A DNA stretch of 64,000 bases from Nostoc sp. LEGE 06077. Its GTDB lineage: Bacteria > Cyanobacteriota > Cyanobacteriia > Cyanobacteriales > Nostocaceae. The DNA is taken from NCBI RefSeq assembly GCF_015207705.1, contig NZ_JADEWI010000002.1, forward strand, positions 206,894-270,893, read 5' to 3'. The position numbers and the translations under genes are program-made. Of this stretch, positions 18,112-27,547 are shown piece after piece (position 1 is the stretch's first letter; each line of letters starts with the position of its first letter). The notes under the pieces are model-generated. The model did not search any database and had not been told where the DNA came from. It was given only the letters and a program-made list of their open reading frames with translations.

Positions 18112-20718
18112 ATGACACATTCCTATTTTGATACAGAAAATAACGGACACAAATCTTTTGAGTTACCAGGAGCCAGACCACACTATAATCCAGATCGCCC
18201 TGGACAGGTAGAGCATATTTTTCTCGACTTGCACTTAGATATCCCCAAGCAAAGTTATCACGGTAGTTGTAGCATTCGTCTGTTACCGATTCGCACTGGA
18301 ATTGACCGTTTGATACTAGATGCAGTCAATTTAAATATCCAGTCTGTGCAAGTAGATGAGGTGGCGCAAAAATTTGACTATGATGGCGAACAGCTGGCGA
18401 TTAAGCTTGACCAACCCACAGAACTGGGTAAAAGAATTTTGATTGCGATCGCCTATTCAGCCGAAAAACCCCAACGCGGTATCTACTTTATCCAACCAGA
18501 CAAACACTATCCCCACAAACCCACTCAAGTCTGGACTCAAGGGGAAGATGAAGATTCACGCTTTTGGTTTCCCTGCTTTGACTATCCCGGACAACTCTCA
18601 ACATCGGAAATTCGGGTACGTGTCCCTAAAGCATTAGTCGCCATTTCCAACGGTGAATTAATTGATACCGCTGAGGAAGGCTCAGAAAAAATTTATCATT
18701 GGTCACAACAGCAAGTTCATCCCACCTATTTGATGACTCTGGCTGTGGGTGACTTTGCCGAAATTCGAGATGAGTGGAAAGGTAAACCAGTTACCTACTA
18801 CGTCGAAAAAGACCGGGAAGCCGATGCTAAACGCAGTATGGGTAAAACTCCCCGCATGGTCGAATTTTTGAGTGAAAAATATGGTTATCCATATCCTTTT
18901 CCCAAATATGCTCAAGTTTGCGTTGATGACTTCATCTTTGGCGGAATGGAAAATACTTCCACCACCTTATTAACAGATCGTTGTCTATTAGATGAACGCG
19001 CCGCTTACGATAACCGCAACACCGAAAGTTTAGTTGTTCACGAACTAGCGCATCAGTGGTTTGGTGATTTGCTGGTAATTAAACATTGGTCTCATGCTTG
19101 GATCAAAGAAGGTATGGCTTCTTACTCCGAAGTTATGTGGACAGAACAGGAATATAGTGCCGAAGAAGCAGCATATTATCGTTTATTAGAAGCACGGAGT
19201 TATTTAAGCGAAGATAGCAGCCGCTACCGTCGCCCAATGGTAACTCATGTTTACCGCGAAGCCATTGAACTCTATGACCGTCACATCTACGAAAAAGGGT
19301 CTTGTGTTTATCACATGATTCGGGCGGAATTAGGAGAAGAATTATTTTGGCACGCCATTCAAACATTTGTGCAAGATAATGCCCATAAAACTGTGGAAAC
19401 AGTAGACTTACTCCGCGCCATTGACAAAGCAACAGGAAGGAATTTAGCCTTCCTCTTCGACCAGTACGTTTATCGTGGCGGTCATCCCGATTTTAAAGTG
19501 GCTTACTCTTGGGATGGCGATGCAAATTTAGCCAAGGTCACAGTTACCCAAACCCAAGCCGATAACAATAGCAGTAAAAATTTATTTGACCTGAAAATCC
19601 CCATCGGTTTCGGCTACGTTCAAAAAGATTCCACAGAAAAACTCAGCACTTTCACCGTCCGAGTCCACGAACACGAACAAAGCTTCTACTTCCCACTGTC
19701 AGCCAAACCAGATTTTATTAGCTTTGATGTTGGCAATCATTTCTTGAAAACTGTAACTTTAGAATATCCCCTTCCAGAGTTAAAAGCACAGTTAGAATTT
19801 GACCCTGACCCCCTTTCCCGCATTTATGCAGCTGAGGCTTTAGCGAAAAAAGGTGGTTTGGAAGCGACCAAAGCACTATCAGCTTCATTGAAAAAGGAAG
19901 CATTTTGGGGTGTGCGGGTAGAAGTAGCGAAACAACTAGTAGAAGTCAAATTAGATCAAGCTTTTGATGGGTTAGTTACGGGATTAAAAGATAAAAGTCC
20001 TTATGTGCGCCGTGCTGTAGTGAATGCACTGGCGACAATTAAAACTCATGACAGCTATAAGGCTGTGAAAAAGGTTATACAAGAAGGCGATCGCAGTTAC
20101 TATGTAGAAGCCGCCGCCGCCCGCGCCATTGGGGCGATATCTGCGACGGGCTTCGCCTCCGCCGCTGCTAATCTGGATGAAAAGCCCAAGGAAGAAAAAG
20201 TCATCAAGCTGCTGAAGTCGGTTTTAGAAGAGAAAGCAGGCTGGAATGAAGTTGTCCGCAGTGGCGCAGTTGGCGGTTTAGCGGAACTCAAAACTTCCGA
20301 AGCTGCTGTAAATTTGTTGCTGGAATACACCAAACAGGGAGTTCCCCAAGCATTACGTTTAGCAGCAATTCGAGCTTTAGGTAAAATTTCCGTCGGTCAA
20401 ACACCAGTAAACCTGGAACGGATTTTAGACAAATTAGCCGAACTCGCCAAAGAAACCTTTTTCTTAACCCAAATGGCGGTAGTTGCAGCCTTGGGACAAA
20501 TGGAAACACCGAAAGCGATTGGAGTTTTGCGATCGCTTTCTGAACAAACCCCCGATGGACGGGTGCGTCGCTATGCTGACGAAGAAATTGCCAATGTTCA
20601 GAAGCATTTAGGTTCAGCAACTGCATTGCGTCAATTGCGCGAAGAACTCGACCAACTCAAAAAACAAAACCAAGAACTCAAAAGTCGCTTAGAAAATTTG
20701 GAGGCAAAATCTAAGTAG
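18112..20718 (+). CDS. M1-family metallo-aminopeptidase with HEAT repeats
   Basis: Zinc aminopeptidase that removes N-terminal residues from peptides. The exopeptidase motif 'GGMENTS' precedes the zinc site 'HELAHQWFGDL' (His310, Glu311, His314), with the third ligand Glu333 in 'WIKEGMASYSE'. The family usually has 'WLNEG' there. After the catalytic half, residues about 570-830 form HEAT-like repeats ('SPYVRRAVVNALATI', 'ALRLAAIRALGKI'). The last 30 residues are a coiled coil. 868 residues; the M1-HEAT fusion is known in cyanobacteria. ATG 18112 is preceded by a 442-bp promoter region. A 'GCGACGGGCTTCGCC' repeat-like stretch lies inside the frame near 20142. Confidence 0.9.
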   Translation: MTHSYFDTENNGHKSFELPGARPHYNPDRPGQVEHIFLDLHLDIPKQSYHGSCSIRLLPIRTGIDRLILDAVNLNIQSVQVDEVAQKFDYDGEQLAIKLDQPTELGKRILIAIAYSAEKPQRGIYFIQPDKHYPHKPTQVWTQGEDEDSRFWFPCFDYPGQLSTSEIRVRVPKALVAISNGELIDTAEEGSEKIYHWSQQQVHPTYLMTLAVGDFAEIRDEWKGKPVTYYVEKDREADAKRSMGKTPRMVEFLSEKYGYPYPFPKYAQVCVDDFIFGGMENTSTTLLTDRCLLDERAAYDNRNTESLVVHELAHQWFGDLLVIKHWSHAWIKEGMASYSEVMWTEQEYSAEEAAYYRLLEARSYLSEDSSRYRRPMVTHVYREAIELYDRHIYEKGSCVYHMIRAELGEELFWHAIQTFVQDNAHKTVETVDLLRAIDKATGRNLAFLFDQYVYRGGHPDFKVAYSWDGDANLAKVTVTQTQADNNSSKNLFDLKIPIGFGYVQKDSTEKLSTFTVRVHEHEQSFYFPLSAKPDFISFDVGNHFLKTVTLEYPLPELKAQLEFDPDPLSRIYAAEALAKKGGLEATKALSASLKKEAFWGVRVEVAKQLVEVKLDQAFDGLVTGLKDKSPYVRRAVVNALATIKTHDSYKAVKKVIQEGDRSYYVEAAAARAIGAISATGFASAAANLDEKPKEEKVIKLLKSVLEEKAGWNEVVRSGAVGGLAELKTSEAAVNLLLEYTKQGVPQALRLAAIRALGKISVGQTPVNLERILDKLAELAKETFFLTQMAVVAALGQMETPKAIGVLRSLSEQTPDGRVRRYADEEIANVQKHLGSATALRQLREELDQLKKQNQELKSRLENLEAKSK

Positions 20719-20742
20719 AAATTATTTAGCGAAGATCAGCTG

Positions 20743-20823
20743 ATGTGCATTCAACTTGCACATTCTCTAGTGGAGACATTAATTACCCAATTGCGATCGC
20801 TCGGCGTTGAACCAGAAGTTTGA
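20743..20823 (+). pseudogene. Uma2-type tail fragment
   Basis: 26 codons from ATG 20743 to TGA 20821 ending 'LRSLGVEPEV'. The last 34 bases (20791-20824) recur almost unchanged at 23089-23122. The wording matches C-terminal ends of Uma2 proteins. I see no upstream catalytic part, so it reads as a leftover of a deleted gene or a mobile fragment. Confidence 0.35.
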
Positions 20824-20876
20824 TCGGCTGCAACATCACCCCGACTGTGGAAAAAAGTCGGGGTGATTGTAGTTAG

Positions 20877-21173
20877 TTATGCAACTAAAATGTGACGGAT
20901 TAAAATACTCATTACTTGATCAGGGTTTTCGGTTGGGATGAGTGGACTCCAATCTCCCACCTCTGCATAACTGATCGCCTGCAAATAATGTATTGTACTG
21001 GTGACAGCTTTAGGCGAACCAATCAACAAATGTTTAATGGGTTCTCTGTTGAGTAATGGCTGTTGATTAGATGCTTTGGGAGTGGGTGCTTCAAAATTTT
21101 CCCTTCTCAAATATTGTTCTGGTGATGTTTGAGCAGAATTTTGATCATCACCGAATTTATGTTCTTGTGCCAT
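20877..21173 (-). CDS. Hypothetical cyanobacterial protein, 98 residues
   Basis: The N-terminal half is polar and Gln-rich ('DDQNSAQTSPEQYLRRENF'). The C-terminal half is ordered ('IKHLLIGSPKAVTSTIHYLQ', 'ADVGDWS'-like). There is no signal peptide. A conserved uncharacterised protein is likely, because the pattern 'IKHLLIGSP..V..TI..L' looks constrained. Its leader (about 21205-21250) can fold: arms AGAAAGGCGAT and ATCGCCTTTCT surround 20 bases. I do not know the function. Confidence 0.6.
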   Translation of the reverse strand: MAQEHKFGDDQNSAQTSPEQYLRRENFEAPTPKASNQQPLLNREPIKHLLIGSPKAVTSTIHYLQAISYAEVGDWSPLIPTENPDQVMSILIRHILVA

Positions 21174-21946
21174 GATAATAATCGACTCCTATTTAGGTGT
21201 TGGAAGAAAGGCGATTGCAGACTTTGACAGGACGGCGATCGCCTTTCTCATGCTCTTTATGTTAAAGTATAATTTTATACGTGTCAACCACTTGTTTAAA
21301 TATTCTTGCAACTAATTAAATCTGGTTAAATTGCATTTTATATAAGGTATTGGAACAAGGATGAGAAAAATTTTCAGGGTTTATTGAGTGTATTAAAATG
21401 AAAAGCATATTCAGCAATTTCAGGTAGGTAGTGATGTTGATGAATATCTCATCTACGCCACTGCCAAATTCAGTTAAAGTGTGTTTTGGGTAAACACATA
21501 TCTTTCACCTAGCCCCGACGAATGGAATTCGCGGCTATAAAAACGTAGACGCGCAAGCGGCTTCCCTCAGGGTAGTCCGCCTGCGCGGACTAACTTAAAA
21601 TCAAGGGTTTTGAACCCGCGTAGGCGGGTTTTGTCCGTGTAGCCGCGACTTCAGTCGCTGGGTGCAAAATGTGACTAAACTTAATTGAGTAATAACATCA
21701 CAACTTTGTGTCCTAAGGACAGAATGTTTAATAGATAATGCTGTTGATGAGCGATCGCACTGATTTGTAGTGTTTGCAAAGCGAATCGTAGAGAAGAGAA
21801 GAATTTAGAATATAGCTTGGGTGAAACAAAGTGAAACCCGACCTATTTGCCATTTTGTAATCCTTGTCCTGCTATCCAGGGCATGAATACCTCTTGGTAA
21901 GGAAAATTACTGCGAGATTGGAATGATGACGAAAGTTTAGCTAATT
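21174..21946. other. Non-coding stretch with a folded repeat element
   Basis: 773 bases without a credible gene between two minus-strand genes. It holds the folded leader of the hypothetical gene (21205-21250), an AT-rich spacer, the repeat element at 21512-21664, and one HIP1 site near 21751. Nothing else stands out. Confidence 0.5.
21512..21664. repeat. REP/MITE-like folded repeat element
   Basis: Outer arms 21512-21539 and 21638-21664 are imperfect inverted repeats sharing TCGCGGCTA. Inside are two perfect hairpins: TAGTCCGC / GCGGACTA (21573-21580 / 21585-21592) and AACCCGC / GCGGGTT (21613-21619 / 21624-21630). The wording 'CGCGGCTA...TTCAGTCGC' is familiar from interspersed repeats of Nostocales. 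No transposase is nearby. Confidence 0.6.
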
Positions 21947-22951
21947 CTACGGAGTTTTACTAGATGGCGGACTGGGCAATGTTGAGGGAGGAGGCAGAGA
22001 AGGTTTGAAAATTGTATACCAAGCAGCCATAGCTCCAATACCTGCGAGTAAAGTTCCAATGGCAGTAATAGCAACCCAATCAATTGTTACTTGAGATTTA
22101 GGTGGTTTTGTTGTTTCTGTCTTGCTCCCAGTTAATCCCAAATAATTAAGCCATTCTTGCATAGACTGTTGCCGCTGCTTGGGATCTAGTTGCATTCCTG
22201 CTAAGATTGCGTCATTGGTGTTTTTGGTAATCTGAGGATTATATTCTTTTGGAGATACTAAATGTTCACCATCTACTTTACGCTTTACCGCACCAATAGG
22301 TATTCTCCCTGTCAGAAGTTTATACAGAGTAGCTGCGAGTGAATAAATATCGCTATAAGCGTGTGTTGTATTACCTCTAGCATAAAGTTCTGGTGGTGTA
22401 AATCCTTCAGATGTTTCTTGAGTTCGGCTTGTAGTTAAGATGTGGTCAAAATTTAAAGCTAGACCAAAATCAATCAACACTGCTTCTAAATTTCCATCTC
22501 GCTTTCGCAGTAAGATATTTCCCGGATGTACATCCCGATGAATCAACCCTTTGTTATGTACCTCCATCAGTGCTTCGCCAATTTGCTGAATGTAGCGCAG
22601 TGCGTCTGGTTCCGAAAGTATTGATGGACGGAGATTAGCTAAACTATCTTCACCGATATATTCCATTACCAAACAAGGATACTCCCCTTCTCTAAAGAGT
22701 TCCGTAATCTGCACAATATGGTTATGTTTACACCCTCGAAGTTTTAAAGCTTCATCGTAAAACATATTCTCCAGTCGTGCGCGTTCGTCTTGACTGAGGG
22801 ATTGAAGCAAGTCATCATTTAAGGTTTTAATAACTAAGCGATCGCTATTCCTGTTTTTTACCAAATAGGTAATACCAAAACGTCCCTTTCCTAACTCCCT
22901 GTCAATGGTGTATTTTCCACCTTGCAATTGATCACCTGCTACCCAAGCCAT
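21947..22951 (-). CDS. Serine/threonine protein kinase with C-terminal membrane helix
   Basis: Hanks-type kinase. The Gly loop is 'LGKGRFG' (20-26), the ATP lysine is Lys42 ('LVIKTLND'), the catalytic loop is 'HRDVHPGN' from residue 138, and the metal-binding loop is 'IDFGLA'. A substrate segment 'FTPPELYA' follows. Near residue 300 one membrane helix ('ITAIGTLLAGIGAMAAWYTIF') is followed by a Pro/Ser tail. I chose ATG 22951 because GGGGAG lies 8 bp upstream. The longer frame from 23059 adds 36 residues without kinase character. 'HRDVHPGN' in place of HRDLKPEN is seen in cyanobacterial kinases. The extracytoplasmic tail is short, so the signal is unclear. Confidence 0.85.
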   Translation of the reverse strand: MAWVAGDQLQGGKYTIDRELGKGRFGITYLVKNRNSDRLVIKTLNDDLLQSLSQDERARLENMFYDEALKLRGCKHNHIVQITELFREGEYPCLVMEYIGEDSLANLRPSILSEPDALRYIQQIGEALMEVHNKGLIHRDVHPGNILLRKRDGNLEAVLIDFGLALNFDHILTTSRTQETSEGFTPPELYARGNTTHAYSDIYSLAATLYKLLTGRIPIGAVKRKVDGEHLVSPKEYNPQITKNTNDAILAGMQLDPKQRQQSMQEWLNYLGLTGSKTETTKPPKSQVTIDWVAITAIGTLLAGIGAMAAWYTIFKPSLPPPSTLPSPPSSKTP

Positions 22952-23088
22952 CTTTGCAACTCCCCAAATACATGGATTAATTTTGACATAAGAGTCTTGA
23001 CAAGCTGTGTTAGCTTCGATGAAGAATGCGATCGCCTCTTTTTCCGTTCGATTGCTCAACTAAAAAACAACCACTAACCCTGTAAAGG

Positions 23089-23122
23089 TTGCGATCGCTC
23101 GGTGTTGAACCAGAAGTTTAAT
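23089..23122 (+). repeat. Second copy of the Uma2 tail repeat
   Basis: 34 bases (TTGCGATCGCTCGG then GTTGAACCAGAAGTTTAATC) that differ at only two bases from 20791-20824. The frame again reads 'LRSLGVEPEV' and a stop (TAA). It sits directly beside the intact Uma2 gene but on the opposite strand. Confidence 0.55.
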
Positions 23123-23125
23123 CCA

Positions 23126-23815
23126 CTAAATAGAATTGGGATCTATGCCTAATTCTTGCAGTTTTGCCGCCAAGCGATCGCCTCGTTGTTTTTCTTGTTC
23201 GGCGCGTTGTGTCTGTTGATATGCTAATTCTTCTGGTGTAGGAACTAATTCACCTTCAGCCTTAAAAAAGCGTAATTTATCTTGAGCAATTCCTAAATAC
23301 AACTCTAGTTGCTGACTCCATAACCAACCTTGAGCATTAGGTTCTAATGGTTGATACTTACCACCTACCAAAACAAACCCAGCAAATTCTAAATTATTGG
23401 GGTCAAACCAAAAGTATTCCGGCGTGCGAAAGGTGTTTTGATAAATTTCTTTTTTTAAGCCTCTATCTGTTGCGGCGGTAGAATCTGAGAGCAGTTCAAT
23501 AATCACGTTAGGATATTTACCATCTTCTTGCCAAACAACCCAACTTTTGCGCGGTTGGCGTTCTGTCCCCAACACGAAAAAAAAATCAGAGCCACGAAAA
23601 TATTCTGACTTGCGTTGACGCGGACTGTAGTAAATTGTAATGTTGCCAGAGACATAAAAATCATTGCGGTTGCTCCACCACAATTCTAGACACTGAATTA
23701 GCAGTGTCATTTGCAGTCGATGTAAGTCACTTTCCAAAGGTGGCTCGTCGCTATATAAATCCCCTGGGGGAAATATAACATCTTCTGGGGTTTCTAAATC
23801 TGGGGCAACAGACAT
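23126..23815 (-). CDS. Uma2-family protein (DUF820 restriction-like nuclease fold)
   Basis: 229 residues with the PD-(D/E)XK-like core of Uma2 proteins: 'GSDFFFVLG', 'WVVWQEDGKYPNVIIELLSDST' with the E-L-L-S segment, and 'KKEIYQNTFRTPEYFWFDP'. The tail is a charged helix with 'LGIDPNSI'. Uma2 genes are abundant in cyanobacteria and their biological role is not established. It is followed on the complementary strand by a repeat of a Uma2 tail. Confidence 0.8.
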   Translation of the reverse strand: MSVAPDLETPEDVIFPPGDLYSDEPPLESDLHRLQMTLLIQCLELWWSNRNDFYVSGNITIYYSPRQRKSEYFRGSDFFFVLGTERQPRKSWVVWQEDGKYPNVIIELLSDSTAATDRGLKKEIYQNTFRTPEYFWFDPNNLEFAGFVLVGGKYQPLEPNAQGWLWSQQLELYLGIAQDKLRFFKAEGELVPTPEELAYQQTQRAEQEKQRGDRLAAKLQELGIDPNSI

Positions 23816-23878
23816 GACTACAACTATCTCATTGCTATCAGTTTAGCGTAGCAATGCAATGTCATACCTGATCCTAAA

Positions 23879-25048
23879 TCAGCGTGTGGCTAAGGTAAAA
23901 TCTGCGGTGAGTCGTTGTAAAATTTGCTTCAACACCATCGCCGTCCAATCGATGTCTGCTGCGGTGGTATCGCGCCCTAATGTAATGCGAATTCCCCCCA
24001 ATGCGGCTTTTTGAGAATAACCCATAGCTAAAAGTATCGGACTGGGGCTGAGTTTACCGCTATGACAAGCAGCACCAGCACTAATCCCAATACCTGCTAA
24101 ATTTAATTGTCGCACCAAGGTTTTACCGCTGAGTTTTTCGCCGTCGGCGTATTCCAGACAGAAACTTGCATGATGCGGTAAGCGATGGATGCGATCGCCT
24201 GTGGGAATTAAACTGGAGACATCTGCTAACAAAGCAAATAAGCGATCGCGTAAATCAATTAACCTTGGTGTTTCTGTGGCTAGTTCTTGGGCGGCTAATT
24301 CAGCGGCGACACCAAACCCAGCAATAATTGGGACAGCTTGGGTACCCGAACGCATCCCCATTTCTTGCCCACCACCTGTCAATAGTGGTTTTAATTTTAC
24401 ACTAGGACGAATATACAAGGCTCCTGCACCTTGCGGCCCATAGATTTTATGGCTAGAAATGCTGAGTAAATCAACTGGTAATGTCTGCACATCAATGGGT
24501 AAACGTCCAGCAACTTGTACTGCATCGGTGTGGAAAATAGCGCCATGCGATCGCGCAATATTGCCTAATTCGCTAATTGGCTGAACTGTCCCGACTTCAC
24601 TTTGTCCGTAAATTATCGATACCAATACGGTGTTATGGCGCAATGCAGCTTTTAAATCTAGGGGGTTAATTCTTCCTTGGTTATCCACTCCCAAACTTGT
24701 GACTTCCCAACCCCACATTTCTAGCAACTTCGCCGTTTCGGAAATGGCGGAATGTTCCACACTAGAAATAATGATGTGTTGTGGTACAGGATATAACCTA
24801 GCAACACCAATAATGGCCAAATTATCGGCTTCCGTACCACCAGCCGTAAAAATAATTGATTCGGGATGAGTAGCGTTAATTAAGTCTGCAACTTGAACTC
24901 TGGCTTGTTCGACAACTATGGCCGCCCGTTGTCCCCACTCATGCAAACTAGAAGGATTACCCCACTGTTGCGTGAGGACTGCTTGCATTGCTGCGATCGC
25001 TTCTGGGCGAGTTGGAGTAGTGGCACTGTAATCTAAATATATTTGCAT
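23879..25048 (-). CDS. Cysteine desulfurase (NifS/IscS group)
   Basis: PLP enzyme that takes sulfur from cysteine for Fe-S clusters and thiolated cofactors. N-terminus 'YLDYSATTPTRPEAI', PLP-lysine Lys201 in 'SSHKIYGPQGAGAL', active Cys328 in 'GAACHSG'. 389 residues, normal. No nif genes are adjacent, so a housekeeping role is more likely than a nif-specific one. Whether it is IscS- or NifS-like cannot be settled here. Confidence 0.88.
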   Translation of the reverse strand: MQIYLDYSATTPTRPEAIAAMQAVLTQQWGNPSSLHEWGQRAAIVVEQARVQVADLINATHPESIIFTAGGTEADNLAIIGVARLYPVPQHIIISSVEHSAISETAKLLEMWGWEVTSLGVDNQGRINPLDLKAALRHNTVLVSIIYGQSEVGTVQPISELGNIARSHGAIFHTDAVQVAGRLPIDVQTLPVDLLSISSHKIYGPQGAGALYIRPSVKLKPLLTGGGQEMGMRSGTQAVPIIAGFGVAAELAAQELATETPRLIDLRDRLFALLADVSSLIPTGDRIHRLPHHASFCLEYADGEKLSGKTLVRQLNLAGIGISAGAACHSGKLSPSPILLAMGYSQKAALGGIRITLGRDTTAADIDWTAMVLKQILQRLTADFTLATR

Positions 25049-25264
25049 ATCACAACACTTGAGCAGAAAGAGGCGGACAATGGGCTACCTACTATTTTCA
25101 CCATAGACAGTTGTTTAATTAAATCTTGAGAAAATATGAATTAATGTGCATCAATAGGAGGATTTTTTAAATTACCGATCAAGTTCTTTACCTCTTTTAA
25201 TTGGTGTACTTCATTTGGGGAACTATAACTATGTTCACTACCAACTCACTTTTAGCAGATTACC

Positions 25265-26893
25265 GTGCAAATTTTTCGTAACCCCAGGTATTTTTTGCTA
25301 TTTGCCTTAATATTTGTGATTACTGCTTGTCAACAAGCTAAATTATCCCATAAACGGTTATCACCTTTACCACAAGATCCATTAGTTCAAGTCTATTTAA
25401 ATCAGTCTGAATCTTCAGAATATCAAGAATCTTATCGTCAGCAAACTCGACTGGGAGATGACTTAGAAAAAATTATTGCCGATACTATTTCTCAAGCTAA
25501 ATCTACAGTAGATGTAGCGGTGCAAGAATTACGCTTACCCAAGGTTGCCCAAGCATTAGTCAACAGACAAAAAGCTGGGGTAAAAGTTAGATTAATTTTA
25601 GAAAATACTTATAGTCGTCCTTGGAGTAGCTTGACACCAGATGAAATCAAAAAACTAGCACCGAGAGAACAGTTAAGATACAAAGAATTTCAACAGTTTC
25701 TCGATTTAAATAAAGATAAAAAAATCAGCCAAGAAGAAGTTAATCAAAGAGACGCATTATTAATTATCCAAAACGCCAAAATTCCCTGGATAGATGACAA
25801 AGCTGATGGTTCCGCTGGTAGTAGTTTAATGCACCACAAATTTGTGATTGTGGATAATCGCATTGTCATTGTAACTTCGGCTAATTTTACACCCAGCGAT
25901 ACTTTTGGTGATTTCACGAATATCAAAAGTTTAGGTAATGCGAATAATTTGCTAAAAATTGACAGCCCAGAATTAGCAAATGTGTTTACTCAAGAGTTTA
26001 ATATTATGTGGGGTGATGGCCCTGGAGGTAAGCCAGATAGCTTATTTGGCTTGAAAAAACCATTACGTTCTCCCAAACAAATTACTGTTGGTGATAGTAA
26101 AATTACAGTTCAGTTTTCTCCAGCTTCTCCTACGCAACCTTGGAGTCAAACCAGTAATGGTTTAATCGGGGAAAATTTAAATTCTGCTACCAATTCAATA
26201 GATTTGGCATTATTTGTATTTTCTGAACAGCAGCTTGCCAATATCTTAGAACAACGTCATCAACAAAGTGTAGATATTAAGGCTTTGATTGATGCTCAAT
26301 TCGCCTATCGTTTTTACAGCGAAGCGTTGGATATGATGGGAGTTGCTTTGAGTAATAAGTGTAAGTATGAAATTGATAATAAACCTTGGAACAATCCTAT
26401 TACTAGTGTTGGTGTACCTGTATTAGCTAAGGGTGATTTATTACATCATAAATTTGCTGTGATTGATAACCAAATCATCATCACAGGTTCACACAATTGG
26501 TCAGATGCTGCTAATAATAGTAACGATGAAACATTATTAGTTATTGAAAATCCCACAGTTGCGGCTCATTATGTTCGGGAATTTGCCCGTCTTTATGCCA
26601 AAGCTCAACTTGGTTTACCATCAGAAATCCAAGCAAAGATCTCAGCAGAAACTCAAAAATGCCCTAAGATAACTGCACAAAATTCTATTCAAAATCAAAC
26701 AATTCAAAAAATCAACCTCAACACAGCCAGTCTAGAAGAATTAGCAACTCTTCCTGGTGTGGGTAAGAAGTTAGCACAGAAGATAATTATGGCGCGTCAA
26801 CAACAAAAATTTACATCCCTCCAAGATTTAGATCAGATTCCTGGCGTGAGTGCAAAGATGCTAGATAAATGGCGTGATTATGTGAGCTTGTAA
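25265..26893 (+). CDS. Phospholipase D-like lipoprotein with EF-hand insert and ComEA-type HhH tail
   Basis: 542 residues from GTG 25265. A lipoprotein signal ends 'ITAC' (Cys22). Two HKD catalytic motifs are visible: 'HHKFVIVDNR' from His190 and 'HHKFAVIDNQ' from His394, each followed by the conserved Ser/Asn region ('TSANFT', 'TGSHNWSD'). Between the strands of the first domain, residues 147-158 read 'DLNKDKKISQEE', a near-canonical EF-hand calcium loop. The C-terminal 60 residues form a helix-hairpin-helix pair ('INLNTASLEELATLPGVGKK', 'LDQIPGVSAKML') as in ComEA. PLD enzymes cleave phosphodiesters in lipids or nucleic acids; the HhH part suggests DNA. Outer-membrane or periplasmic DNA processing is my inference. 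Confidence 0.85.
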   Translation: MQIFRNPRYFLLFALIFVITACQQAKLSHKRLSPLPQDPLVQVYLNQSESSEYQESYRQQTRLGDDLEKIIADTISQAKSTVDVAVQELRLPKVAQALVNRQKAGVKVRLILENTYSRPWSSLTPDEIKKLAPREQLRYKEFQQFLDLNKDKKISQEEVNQRDALLIIQNAKIPWIDDKADGSAGSSLMHHKFVIVDNRIVIVTSANFTPSDTFGDFTNIKSLGNANNLLKIDSPELANVFTQEFNIMWGDGPGGKPDSLFGLKKPLRSPKQITVGDSKITVQFSPASPTQPWSQTSNGLIGENLNSATNSIDLALFVFSEQQLANILEQRHQQSVDIKALIDAQFAYRFYSEALDMMGVALSNKCKYEIDNKPWNNPITSVGVPVLAKGDLLHHKFAVIDNQIIITGSHNWSDAANNSNDETLLVIENPTVAAHYVREFARLYAKAQLGLPSEIQAKISAETQKCPKITAQNSIQNQTIQKINLNTASLEELATLPGVGKKLAQKIIMARQQQKFTSLQDLDQIPGVSAKMLDKWRDYVSL

Positions 26894-27195
26894 TATATTT
26901 ACTTGACTTTTTATTGATTATTTGTGCTTGCTTCATTTCCCAATAAAATCTTAGGACTGACGCAAATGTCATATTTTTTCGTTCTTCCTCAACCCTCGCC
27001 TTGGCAAGAGGAGGGCGTGCGACAACGCAGGCAGGCATAGTATGATCCCAATGGTGAGGCGATCGCTTTTTTCTAAAAAAGAAATGTTTCTGTTGACTTA
27101 TTTATATTGATTATCTAATTCTGCTGAAAGTTAGAGGAACTTATATTCATAAATTTTCTAGTATGTACCCAGGTCAAGGTAACTGGAGTTAGTTT
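26894..27195. other. Intergenic region with repeat-like segments
   Basis: 302 bases. 'TTAGGACTGACGCAAA' (26951-26966) resembles a common cyanobacterial repeat and matches, inverted, 'TTTGCGTAAGTCC' near 30620. A CCCTC...GAGGG hairpin lies near 26994-27016. A HIP1-type site is near 27059. No ORF is supported. Confidence 0.4.
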
Positions 27196-27441
27196 ATGCC
27201 TTATAACAAAATAGAAGAATTACCCCAAGATATTCAAGACAAACTTCCTCAACACGCCCAGCAAATTTTCTTTGCTGCTTTCAACGCTTCCCAAAGTGAT
27301 GGTTTGAGTGAAGAAGGTGCTACTACTGTTGCTTGGAATAGTGTGAGAAACGAATACACACAAGGTCAAAATGGCGAATGGCACAGAAAATCCGAAGATA
27401 CAGCAGTCCACAACAAAGCAGTTACTTCTGGTGGTAATTAA
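27196..27441 (+). CDS. chaB: ChaB-family protein
   Basis: 81 residues starting 'MPYNKIEELPQDIQDKLP', with 'AQQIFFAAFNAS' and 'AWNSVRNEYTQ' close to ChaB of enterobacteria, where it is named as a cation transport regulator. The true role is unclear. Single gene with a strong terminator 100 bp downstream. Confidence 0.85.
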   Translation: MPYNKIEELPQDIQDKLPQHAQQIFFAAFNASQSDGLSEEGATTVAWNSVRNEYTQGQNGEWHRKSEDTAVHNKAVTSGGN

Positions 27442-27547
27442 GTTAGGAAAATCAGGCTGGCAGCAGAAAATTTAAGTTGAAAAAACTTTCAACGAAAATG
27501 TTATTTATTCCAGCCTTGTTAGAGGAATTTAATGGGAATTTAACTTC

